The notes under the pieces were generated by a model. That model was given only the letters and a program-made list of their open reading frames with translations. It was not told the DNA's origin and ran no database searches. A stretch of 64,000 bases of DNA from Porphyrobacter sp. LM 6 (lineage in GTDB: Bacteria > Pseudomonadota > Alphaproteobacteria > Sphingomonadales > Sphingomonadaceae): contig NZ_CP017113.1 of assembly GCF_001720465.1 (NCBI RefSeq), positions 434,001 to 498,000 on the forward strand, in the 5' to 3' direction. Each line of letters begins with the position of its first letter. Within the stretch, counting starts at the first letter, position 1. This document shows positions 25,952 through 33,593 of the stretch, piece after piece. Both the position numbers and the translations under genes were made by a program.

Positions 25952-26001
25952 CGCAGCCCCTCCGGGCTGCGAAATCCTCGCTTATGCGGCCTGAAGGCCG
26001 C
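25952..26001. repeat. Tandem hairpins between rsfS and rlmH
   Basis: Two hairpins: CGCAGCCC/GGGCTGCG (25952-25971, loop CTCC) and GCGGCC/GGCCGC (25986-26001, loop TGAA). They are followed by CTGCGGGCGGG and CTTGCGGCC strings. A second group of the same plan lies at 30236-30289, suggesting a repeat family. The hairpins could end rsfS transcription, though no T-run follows. Confidence 0.6.
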
Positions 26002-26078
26002 GTCGCTGCGGGCGGGCGGTCGCCCTTGCGGCCTGCTTTGCAGACCGGAATTGCTCTGCTGAAGAGAGGTTGGGTCCC

Positions 26079-26504
26079 ATTCTTCTTCACATCATCGCGC
26101 GCGGGAAGATTGGGCGGTCGCCGGAGGGCGATCTGGTTGATCGCTATGCCAATCGCCTGACCTGGCCGGTGAAGCTGACCGAATGGCCCGATACCGGCGC
26201 GGGCAAGGTCGCCGATCCGCTCACCCCCACCCGCACCGTGCTGCTCGACGAACGCGGCAAGGCCATGTCCTCGGAGGCCTTCGCCGGCCTGCTCGGCAAA
26301 TGGCGCGACGAGGGCGTGCGCGAGACCCGCTTCATGATCGGCGCGGCGGATGGCCATTCCGATGCCGAGCGTGCCAGCGCCGACCTGCTGCTCGCCTTCG
26401 GCCCTGCGACCTGGCCGCACATGATGGCGCGCGCGATGCTGATGGAACAGCTCTACCGCGCCACGACGATCCTTGCAGGGCATCCCTATCATCGGGCAGG
26501 ATAG
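26079..26504 (+). CDS. rlmH: 23S rRNA (pseudouridine(1915)-N(3))-methyltransferase RlmH
   Basis: Methylates pseudouridine 1915 of 23S rRNA on the assembled ribosome. The SPOUT fold is visible: [14 protein letters not shown] at the start, [24 protein letters not shown] and the knot region [17 protein letters not shown], ending HPYHRAG. No ATG or GTG is available. An in-frame TTG at 26070 directly abuts the GAGAGG motif, whereas an ATT at 26079 lies nine bases after it and gives the N-terminus usual for relatives. The start codon may therefore be the rare ATT; the product is 141 residues from there. Confidence 0.92.
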   Translation: MLLHIIARGKIGRSPEGDLVDRYANRLTWPVKLTEWPDTGAGKVADPLTPTRTVLLDERGKAMSSEAFAGLLGKWRDEGVRETRFMIGAADGHSDAERASADLLLAFGPATWPHMMARAMLMEQLYRATTILAGHPYHRAG

Positions 26505-26508
26505 CGCC

Positions 26509-27741
26509 ATGACCCGTCCGGTGGTGCTCACTCTTATGGCTGGCGCTGCAATCAGCGCTGCGTTCCTTTCGGCGCTGCCCTCGTCACGCGCGACCGAGGC
26601 GGCGGTGCTGATGGAGCCCGAACAGGCCGAAGCCGCGCTCGCCCGCGCCACCCGTGAAAGCCGCCGGGCCGAAGGGCGTGCCGCGCGCCTCACCCGCGAG
26701 GCCGAAGCCGCGACCGAAGCCGCACAACGCACAGCAAACGAAGCCGCCGCACTCGCCGCGCGCATCCAGCAGGCCGAGGCCGAGATCGAGGTCGTCCGCG
26801 CCCGCCACGCCATCATCCGCAGCCAGCGCGCCGCGCTGACCGCACGCCTTGCCAAGAAGCAGGAACCGACCGCACGCCTCGCCGCCGCCTTGCAGACCGC
26901 CGCGCGCCGCCCGCTGGTGCTTTCGGCGCTGCAACCCGGCTCGCTCAAGGATGTCGTCCATGTTCGCGCGGTGCTCGACAGCGCGGTCCCGCAGATCCGT
27001 GCCCGCACGGCTGCGCTGCGGAGCGATCTGGAGCGCGGGCGGGCGCTTGAGGCGCAGGCGGCCCGCGCGCTCGATGCCTTGCGCGATAATGAAGGCACCC
27101 TGCGCGAACGCCGCCAGAGCCTTGCCGCGCTCGAAAACCAGCAACGCCTCGCCTCGCGCACCGCGCGCAGTTCCGCGCTGCGCGAGGCAGAACGCGCACT
27201 GGGTCTGGCCGAGGAGGCGCGCGATCTCGACGGGCTGGTCGACCGGCTTGACGAAGTCGCAGCGCTGCGCCGCGAACTCGCCGCCATGCCGGGGCCGGTG
27301 CTGCGTCCCGCCAATATCGCCGCGTCCCTGCCCGCACCCGAAGCGAGCCTGCCTTCGCCGACTGCCAGCGTGCCGCCGCCGGGCGACTTCCAGTTGCCCG
27401 TCCAGGGGCGCACGCTGATCGGCTTCGGTGCACGGCGGGGCAGCGGTTTGCCGAGCACCGGGTTGACGCTGGTCCCGGTGGCCGGCGCGCAGGTGGTCGC
27501 CTCCGGGCGCGGGCGCATTGCCTTTGCTGGGCCCTATCGCGGGTTCGGGCGAATCGTGATCATCGAGCATGGCGGCGGCTGGACCAGCCTCGTCACCGGG
27601 CTCGACCGCGCCGATGTCGCGGTGGGCGACAGCGTGATCGGCGGCAGCCCGCTGGGCCTGGCTGGCCGCGCGAACACCCCCGTCACGATCGAGTTGCGGC
27701 GTGACGGAACGCCAGTCAACCCGTTGCAATTCCTGCGATAA
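26509..27741 (+). CDS. EnvC-like murein hydrolase activator (degenerate M23 domain)
   Basis: A 410-residue exported protein with a signal peptide (MTRPVVLTLMAGAAISAAFL), a long Ala/Arg/Glu-rich coiled coil (about residues 35-250) and a C-terminal LytM domain (about 295-410). The zinc-binding motifs are lost: SGLPSTGLTLVP stands where HxGxD is expected, and NTPVTIELRRDG where HLHFE is expected. This is the pattern of EnvC, which activates amidases instead of cutting murein itself. It starts four bases after rlmH and precedes ctpA, a conserved alphaproteobacterial order. Confidence 0.9.
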   Translation: MTRPVVLTLMAGAAISAAFLSALPSSRATEAAVLMEPEQAEAALARATRESRRAEGRAARLTREAEAATEAAQRTANEAAALAARIQQAEAEIEVVRARHAIIRSQRAALTARLAKKQEPTARLAAALQTAARRPLVLSALQPGSLKDVVHVRAVLDSAVPQIRARTAALRSDLERGRALEAQAARALDALRDNEGTLRERRQSLAALENQQRLASRTARSSALREAERALGLAEEARDLDGLVDRLDEVAALRRELAAMPGPVLRPANIAASLPAPEASLPSPTASVPPPGDFQLPVQGRTLIGFGARRGSGLPSTGLTLVPVAGAQVVASGRGRIAFAGPYRGFGRIVIIEHGGGWTSLVTGLDRADVAVGDSVIGGSPLGLAGRANTPVTIELRRDGTPVNPLQFLR

Positions 27742-27873
27742 ATGTGAACTTGATGCCGCGCCATGGCGGCTATGTGTGCCAACGGGATACGCTCGATCAG
27801 CCTGTGCGGCTCTCATCTGGCGTTCAGTCTGGCAAAGCTATACATTGCGCAGACCAAGGAGCTTTGCCCACAC

Positions 27874-29223
27874 ATGAAAATCGCCGCTCTCCTGCGTAGC
27901 GCCGCTCTGGTGACTGCCGTTGCCCTGATCCCCGCCACCACCGCAACCATGGCGCAGGTCGATGGCCGCGCCGGCCCCGAATTCGCCAAGCTGTTCGCGG
28001 TCTACCAGCGGGTGAAGGCCAGCTATGTCGAGCCGGTTGAGGATGATGTGCTGATCCGCGGCGCGATCGACGGGATGCTGGCCGCGCTAGATCCGCATTC
28101 GGCCTATCTCGACGGGGGCGATCTCCAGCGGCTCGAAACCATGATCGACGGGCAGTATTCGGGTCTCGGCCTGTCGGTCGTGATGGAAGAGGGCGCGGTC
28201 AAGGTCGTCTCCCCGTTCCGCGGCAGCCCGGCCGAAGTCGCCGGGGTCAAGGCGGGCGATTTCATCACCCACCTCGATGGCAAGCTGATCTATGGCGGCA
28301 GCCTTGATGATGCCGTGGCGCAGATGCGCGGGCCGAAGGGCACTGCGATCAAGCTGACTCTCTTCCGCCCGGGCCGTGACGAGCCGCTCGAAGTAAGCGT
28401 GACCCGCGGCGTGATCGAGCTTGAGCCGGTGTCGTCCGATCTGGCTTCGGGCAATATCGGGGTGATCACCGTCAACGAGTTCTCCGCCAATGTCGGCGCG
28501 GATGTGTTCGCCGCCTATCAGGATATCAAAAAGAAGGCGCCCGGCGGGCGGCTCAACGGTCTGGTGCTCGACCTGCGCAACAATCCGGGCGGCAGCCTCG
28601 ATGAATCGGTCGCGCTGTCCGATCTGTTCCTGACCTCGGGCCGGATCGTCAGCCAGCGCGGCCGCGCGCGCGGCGAAACCATGCTCTACGATGCCGAAAC
28701 CGTGTTCCGCGGCGACATGGCCGAAGGCGTGCCGATGATCGTGCTGATCAACGCCGGCTCCGCCTCGGCGTCTGAAATCGTGGCGGGCGCGTTGCAGGAT
28801 CACCGCCGCGCGCTGATCATGGGCGAACGCAGCTTCGGCAAGGGTTCGGTCCAGTCGCTGCTGCCGCTCGGCAATGACGCGGCGCTCAAGCTCACCACCG
28901 CGCGCTATTTCACCCCGGCCGGCAAGTCGGTGCAGGAAGGCGGGATCAAGCCCGATATCGCGGTGCCGCAGCTTTCCGATCCCGATCTGGCGCTGCGCAC
29001 CAAGTATCAGACCCGCGAGAGCGATTTGCGTGGCCACCTGATCAACGAGCTTGGCGTCAAGGACGAGGAAATGGAGGCCGACAAGGTCGCCGATCCGCGC
29101 TTCCAGCTGACCGCTGCCCAGCTTGAGGAGCAGGGCGTCAAGGACTTCCAGCTGCATTATGCGGCGGAAACCCTCCGCCGCACCACCAAGAGCACGGTGG
29201 CACTGCGTCCGGCCAAGCGCTAG
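27874..29223 (+). CDS. ctpA: S41 family carboxy-terminal processing peptidase
   Basis: A 449-residue periplasmic protease with a signal peptide (MKIAALLRSAALVTAVALI, cleavage near ATMA), a PDZ domain at about residues 95-170 and the catalytic region GSASASEIVAGALQDH (nucleophile Ser) with the general-base Lys in ERSFGKGSVQ. Such enzymes trim or degrade envelope proteins, including cell-wall hydrolases. Co-location with envC fits a role in cell separation. ATG 27874 was chosen because longer readings disrupt the signal peptide. Confidence 0.94.
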   Translation: MKIAALLRSAALVTAVALIPATTATMAQVDGRAGPEFAKLFAVYQRVKASYVEPVEDDVLIRGAIDGMLAALDPHSAYLDGGDLQRLETMIDGQYSGLGLSVVMEEGAVKVVSPFRGSPAEVAGVKAGDFITHLDGKLIYGGSLDDAVAQMRGPKGTAIKLTLFRPGRDEPLEVSVTRGVIELEPVSSDLASGNIGVITVNEFSANVGADVFAAYQDIKKKAPGGRLNGLVLDLRNNPGGSLDESVALSDLFLTSGRIVSQRGRARGETMLYDAETVFRGDMAEGVPMIVLINAGSASASEIVAGALQDHRRALIMGERSFGKGSVQSLLPLGNDAALKLTTARYFTPAGKSVQEGGIKPDIAVPQLSDPDLALRTKYQTRESDLRGHLINELGVKDEEMEADKVADPRFQLTAAQLEEQGVKDFQLHYAAETLRRTTKSTVALRPAKR

Positions 29224-29233
29224 AGCCTGACCC

Positions 29234-29686
29234 ATGGACAATCTGAACAAGGCGCGGCTGCTGGCCGTGCTCGTTCCCGCGTTTCTCTTGGGCGGGGCCT
29301 ATGTCGCGCAATTGGGTTTCGGTCTGCCGCCGTGCGAGATGTGCTGGTGGCAGCGCTACCCGCACTTTGCCGCGCTCGGGCTGGGGGCGCTTGCCTTCTT
29401 CGTGCCGCCCGCGCGGCTTTGGACCATGCTGGCTGGCCTCGCGATCATCGGCTCGGGTCTGATCGGCGGATTTCACGCCGGGGTCGAATATGGCTGGTGG
29501 GAAGGCATCACCGCCTGCACCAAGCCGGCAACTGCGCTCGATGTGCTCAATACCGCTGCCGCCCCCGCCGTGCGCTGCGATGTGGCGCCGTGGGATCTGT
29601 TCGGAATTTCGCTCGCGGGCTTCAATTTCCTGATTTCGTCCCTTGCCGGTGCGGCCATTCTGGCGTTCGCCGCGTATCGCAAGTAG
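29234..29686 (+). CDS. dsbB: Disulfide bond formation protein DsbB
   Basis: A 150-residue inner-membrane protein with four hydrophobic helices. The first redox pair is CEMCWWQR, the classic DsbB signature, and the second pair is in the periplasmic loop (TACTKP and VRCDVAP). It reoxidises DsbA and passes electrons to ubiquinone. It follows ctpA by 10 bp and precedes the ubiquinone-synthesis gene coq7, so it is probably part of the same operon. dsbA is not in the window. Confidence 0.92.
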   Translation: MDNLNKARLLAVLVPAFLLGGAYVAQLGFGLPPCEMCWWQRYPHFAALGLGALAFFVPPARLWTMLAGLAIIGSGLIGGFHAGVEYGWWEGITACTKPATALDVLNTAAAPAVRCDVAPWDLFGISLAGFNFLISSLAGAAILAFAAYRK

Positions 29687-29708
29687 GCACTAGGCAAAGG
29701 AGTCGAAC

Positions 29709-30230
29709 ATGGAACGCGACGAACTGCACCGCATGATCAGGGTCGATCAGGCCGGAGAATTCGGCGCGACCCGCATTTATCAGGGCCAGCTTGCCGTGAT
29801 GGGTGATCGCGGACCGCATTCGGCCGAGATCCGCCACATGGCTGAACAGGAAGCCGATCATCGCGCCAAGTTTGATGCACTGCTGGTGCGGCGCGGTGTG
29901 CGCCCGACGGCGCTGCACCCGTTCTGGTCGGCGGCGGGCTATGCGCTCGGCGCAGGCACTGCGCTGCTCGGGCCCGAAGCGGCGATGGCCTGCACTGCCG
30001 CGATCGAGACCGAGATCGACAAGCATTACAGCGATCAGCTCGATCAGCTGGAAGCCAGCGGCGCCGATCCCGAACTCGCCGAGATGATCGCCGCCTTCCG
30101 CGAGGACGAGCGCGAACACCGCGATGCCGCGCTCGCCAATGGTGCCGAACGCGCGCCCGCCTATCCGCTGCTCTCGGGCGCAATCCGCCTCGGTTGCCGC
30201 CTTGCGATCCGGTTGAGCGAGAGGATCTAG
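29709..30230 (+). CDS. coq7: 3-demethoxyubiquinol 3-hydroxylase Coq7
   Basis: A 173-residue di-iron hydroxylase that carries out the penultimate hydroxylation in ubiquinone synthesis. The carboxylate-bridged iron ligands are recognisable: RVDQAGEFGA, AEQEADH, and ETEIDKHY with EDEREHRD. The form is the short alphaproteobacterial one with a weakly hydrophobic centre (WSAAGYALGAGTALLG) that lets it sit at the membrane. It is the last gene of the run; a group of hairpins follows directly. Confidence 0.95.
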   Translation: MERDELHRMIRVDQAGEFGATRIYQGQLAVMGDRGPHSAEIRHMAEQEADHRAKFDALLVRRGVRPTALHPFWSAAGYALGAGTALLGPEAAMACTAAIETEIDKHYSDQLDQLEASGADPELAEMIAAFREDEREHRDAALANGAERAPAYPLLSGAIRLGCRLAIRLSERI

Positions 30231-30235
30231 GATTG

Positions 30236-30289
30236 CACACCCGCCTCCGCGGGTGTGTCCTCAGTGCTGTTTCGAGCCCTGCGGGCTCG
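30236..30289. repeat. Tandem hairpins after coq7
   Basis: CACACCCGC/GCGGGTGTG (30236-30257, loop CTCC) begins five bases after the coq7 stop, followed by CGAGCCC/GGGCTCG (30273-30289, loop TGC), then CTGCGGGG and CTTGCGGCC strings. The order and the CTCC loop repeat those at 25952-26001. The first hairpin is well placed as a terminator; the rest of the gap to 30475 shows nothing further. Confidence 0.6.
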
Positions 30290-30475
30290 AGCACCTGCGG
30301 GGCGCGCGCTTGCGCTTGCGGCCGTGCCGGCCGGAGCCATCACTCTTCAGCCGTTCTTCCGGGCGGGAGAACCTTCGCGTCTTCACCGGCGGTTCAGGCC
30401 CTCGGCTCTAGACAAGGCCCCGCCGACAGGGGCATGGCTGGCCCCGTAGTCGCGCCCGACAGAGGACCTATTGCC

Positions 30476-31045
30476 ATGAAGCATCTGCTTGCCCCCGCTG
30501 CTCTCGCCGGACTTGCCGCGCTCGCCGCCGCCAGCCCCGCTGCGGCGCAGAGCGCGAACGAGAAGATCAACATGGTGATCGCCTACGACGAATCCGAATG
30601 CCCCGTCGCCAAGCAGGGCGAAGTGGTGGTGTGCGAGATTCTGGTCGAGGAGGAGCGTTACCGCATCCCTTCGAACCTGCGTTACAGCGACAACCCCGCC
30701 AACCAGTCGCTCGCGCGGCAGGTCGACCAGATCAAGTATGTCGGCGATTTCGGTGCGATGAGCTGCTCGCCGGCGGGCGCTGGCGGCTTTACCGGCTGCA
30801 CCCAGAAGTTCGTCGAGGCCTGGGCTGCGGACCGTAGCGAGGCCGAAGGCGTGCGCTTCGGACAGCTGATCGAGAAGGCGCGGGCCGAACGCCTCTCCAC
30901 CATCGATGCCGATGCTGCCGCCGAGCAGGAGCGGGTCGAGATGATCGAGCGCGAATATATGGAGCGGCTCGAACGTGAACGTCAGGGTGAACTGCCGGGC
31001 GATTCCGCGCTGCCGTCTCCCGCGCCGCAGCCGCCCGAAGGCTGA
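30476..31045 (+). CDS. Secreted protein of unknown function
   Basis: A 189-residue protein with a signal peptide (MKHLLAPAALAGLAALAAAS, cleavage at AAA-QS near residue 25). The mature part has four cysteines (SECPVA, VVCEIL, MSCSPA, TGCTQK) that could form two disulfides, then a strongly charged helix (EQERVEMIEREYMERLERE) and a Pro-rich end. No family recognised. The start at 30476 was chosen because longer readings run through the repeat region. Confidence 0.72.
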   Translation: MKHLLAPAALAGLAALAAASPAAAQSANEKINMVIAYDESECPVAKQGEVVVCEILVEEERYRIPSNLRYSDNPANQSLARQVDQIKYVGDFGAMSCSPAGAGGFTGCTQKFVEAWAADRSEAEGVRFGQLIEKARAERLSTIDADAAAEQERVEMIEREYMERLERERQGELPGDSALPSPAPQPPEG

Positions 31046-31051
31046 TCTCGC

Positions 31052-32065
31052 CTAGATCCGGTAGTAGTCGCGATACCAAGCGACGAAGTGCGCCACCCCG
31101 TCGCGGAATGACGTCTGCGGCGCATAGCCGGTGAGCGATTTCAGCAGGCTTGCATCGGCCCAGGTCGCCGGCACGTCGCCGGGCTGCATCGGCAGGAAGT
31201 TCTTCACCGCCTCGCGCCCGCATTCAGCCTCGATCGCGGTGACGAAATCCATCAGCCGCACCTTTTCGCCATTGCCGATATTGATCACCCGGAACGGCGC
31301 GGCGGGGGACAGGCTGTCGCCCTCGGCAATGTCCTCGGGGCTTTCGGGGCGCACCGGCGGCTTGTCGATGAGCAGCCGGATGCCGCGCACCAGATCGCTG
31401 ACATAGGTGAAGTCGCGGTACATCTCGCCGTTGTTGTAGATGTCGACGGCCGTGCCTTCGAGGATCCCGCGGGTGAACTTGAACAGCGCCATGTCGGGCC
31501 GACCCCACGGGCCGTAGACCGTGAAGAACCGGAACATCGTGGTCGGCAAGTCCCAGAGGTGGGCGTAGGAATGCGCCATCACCTCGTTCGCCTTCTTGGT
31601 CGCGGCGTAGAGCGTCAGCGGCGTATCGACCTTCTGGCCTTCGTGGAATGGCATCTCGGTGTTGGCCCCGTAGACCGAACTGGTCGAGGCCATCAGCAGG
31701 TGCTCGACCCCCAGCTCGCGGGCGCATTCCATCACGTTGAAGGTGCCGGTGAGGTTGGCATCGACATAGGCGCGCGGATTTTCGAGGCTGTAGCGCACCC
31801 CTGCCTGCGCCGCGAGGTGGACGATCACGTCGGGCTTTTCGGCCAGCGCGAGAGTGTGGAGCTTGTCGAAATCCTCCAGCATCCCCTCGGTGCAGCTGAA
31901 ATTCGGGTGCTGGAGCAGCATCTGGTGGCGCCGCTGCTTCAGCGCGACGTCATAGTAATCGGTCATCCCGTCATAGCCGACGACCCGGAAGCCCTCGTCC
32001 AGCAGCAGCTGCGCGAGGTGATAGCCGATGAACCCGGCCGATCCGGTGACGAGAACGCTACGCAT
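31052..32065 (-). CDS. NAD-dependent epimerase, UDP-glucuronate 4-epimerase-like
   Basis: A 337-residue extended SDR enzyme. The NAD motif is TGSAGFIGYH, the active site is STSSVYG with YAATKK (Tyr-x3-Lys), and RFFTVYGPWGRPDMAL is the wording seen in UDP-glucuronate 4-epimerases that make UDP-galacturonate. It is divergent from the TolC gene and stands at the edge of a block of secretion and polysaccharide genes, so it probably supplies an acidic sugar for an exported glycan. The exact sugar is inferred. Confidence 0.88.
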   Translation of the reverse strand: MRSVLVTGSAGFIGYHLAQLLLDEGFRVVGYDGMTDYYDVALKQRRHQMLLQHPNFSCTEGMLEDFDKLHTLALAEKPDVIVHLAAQAGVRYSLENPRAYVDANLTGTFNVMECARELGVEHLLMASTSSVYGANTEMPFHEGQKVDTPLTLYAATKKANEVMAHSYAHLWDLPTTMFRFFTVYGPWGRPDMALFKFTRGILEGTAVDIYNNGEMYRDFTYVSDLVRGIRLLIDKPPVRPESPEDIAEGDSLSPAAPFRVINIGNGEKVRLMDFVTAIEAECGREAVKNFLPMQPGDVPATWADASLLKSLTGYAPQTSFRDGVAHFVAWYRDYYRI

Positions 32066-32158
32066 GACAGGGCCTTCCCCAACAAGGGTGTCTTCCCGCC
32101 CTAATGCGGGGCTAGCCGCGCGGATGCAATTGCCTTGGCGCGTGGCGAGCGCGCTGCC

Positions 32159-32176
32159 GACAAGTTTTTGCTTGTC
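32159..32176. promoter_or_regulatory. Inverted repeat upstream of the type I secretion genes
   Basis: GACAAG-TTTTTG-CTTGTC, a perfect 6-bp inverted repeat with six bases between the arms, lies 41 bp before the TolC start codon and 94 bp before the divergent epimerase start. The size and position suit a regulator operator. No regulator gene is adjacent, so this is only a candidate. Confidence 0.35.
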
Positions 32177-32216
32177 TGTTCATCGAACTGCGTCGATTGC
32201 TGACACGGCTACTGGC

Positions 32217-33578
32217 ATGGACAATCCGGCAAATCCCCCCCTTCGCACGATCCCGCGCGCGCGCTCGCGGCGTCGCGCTGCGTTGTCGCTGGCTGCGGGC
32301 GGATTGGCGGCGTGCATGGCTGTGTCCAGTGCAGCGCAGGATGAGGCCCAGACCTATGGCCCGGTCGCAGGGCCGCCAACGAGCGCCGCTGATGCGGGTG
32401 TGGTGCCTGCCGGCCTGCCGCCGACCTTGGCTGTGCTTGCCGATCGCGCCTTGTCGGACAATCCGCAGGTCATCGCCAGCCGCGCTGCGCTTGCCGCCTC
32501 GCAGGCCGATCTCGAAGCGGCACAATGGCTGCGCTACCCCGGACTCAGCGCCGAGGCGCTGGCGGCCACGCGCGGATCGAACGCGGCCGACCGCGATGGC
32601 TTTGCGGTCAATGTCGCGCTTGAACAGCCGCTCTGGGCGGGCGGCAGTATCGACAGCCAGATCGATGCCGCGCGCGGCCAGCGCGATGCCGGGGCCGAAT
32701 CGCTGCGCGAGGCGCGACTCGGGGTGCTTTCGGGGATCATCGAGGCATGGTTCGGCTTCCTGCGGGCTGAAGAGCGTGCTCGCGCGCTCGAGGCGGGGCT
32801 CGCCGATCATCGCGCGCTTGTCGCCTCAATCGAGCGGCGGGTGGCGCAGGATGTCTCCCCGCTGGCTGACCTGACGCTGGCACGCTCGCGTGCGACCCAG
32901 CTCGAAATCGAACTGGCTGCCGTGCGCGAGGCGGGTGCCAATGCCCTGCTGCGCCTCAAGGAGCTGGCGGGCGATGCCGCCGATGCGCCGGTGATGCCCG
33001 ACGAGGCGATCTTTGCCGCCGTCCCGCCCGAGCCGGTCGCGGTTGAGGAGATGATCGCCTGCGCGCCTGCAATCGGGCGGGTCAAGGGGCAGATGGCGGC
33101 TGCCGAAGCCGAAGTGCGCGGCGCCAAGGGCGCGCTCTATCCGCGCGTGCTGCTCCAGCTGTCGCAGAACGAACTGACCGGCGCGCGCGCGGCGGTGGTG
33201 GTGCGCGCGCAGACGGGCAACGGCCTGTCGCGCTTTTCGGCGATCGACCGGGCCGAGGCGCGGGTCGACCAGACCATGGCGGTGCTCGGCGCGGTCGACC
33301 GCGAGCTGCGCGCCCGGTTGGCGAATGATTTCGTCGCGCTGCGTTCCAACCGCGCGCAGGCCGAGGCGGGGACGCTGGCGAGCGCGGCGTCGGCCGATCT
33401 TCAGGCAAGCTATCAGCGCCAGTTTGTCGCCGGACGGCGCAGCTGGCTTGATGTGCTCAATGCGGCGCGCGAGGTCATCAGCGCGCGGATTTCCGAGAGC
33501 GATGCGCGGGTCAATGCCGCGGCGAGTGCGACGCGCATTCTCGCCCTGTCTTGCCGCTGGCGTCCGGCGGGGCTTTAG
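32217..33578 (+). CDS. TolC family outer-membrane protein of a type I secretion system
   Basis: A 453-residue protein with a basic N-terminus and export signal (RRRAALSLAAGGLAACMAVSSAAQ). Two repeats of alpha-helical barrel segments follow: LADRALSDNPQVIASRAALAASQADL in the first half, and a matching region near residue 280-400 ending in QRQFVAGRRSWLDVLNAARE, the LapE/AggA-type signature. It should form the outer-membrane channel for the ABC transporter and adaptor encoded immediately downstream. Gene order TolC-ABC-HlyD-cargo is that of adhesin/RTX secretion loci. Confidence 0.9.
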   Translation: MDNPANPPLRTIPRARSRRRAALSLAAGGLAACMAVSSAAQDEAQTYGPVAGPPTSAADAGVVPAGLPPTLAVLADRALSDNPQVIASRAALAASQADLEAAQWLRYPGLSAEALAATRGSNAADRDGFAVNVALEQPLWAGGSIDSQIDAARGQRDAGAESLREARLGVLSGIIEAWFGFLRAEERARALEAGLADHRALVASIERRVAQDVSPLADLTLARSRATQLEIELAAVREAGANALLRLKELAGDAADAPVMPDEAIFAAVPPEPVAVEEMIACAPAIGRVKGQMAAAEAEVRGAKGALYPRVLLQLSQNELTGARAAVVVRAQTGNGLSRFSAIDRAEARVDQTMAVLGAVDRELRARLANDFVALRSNRAQAEAGTLASAASADLQASYQRQFVAGRRSWLDVLNAAREVISARISESDARVNAAASATRILALSCRWRPAGL

Positions 33579-33593
33579 CGCAGGTTGAACGAC

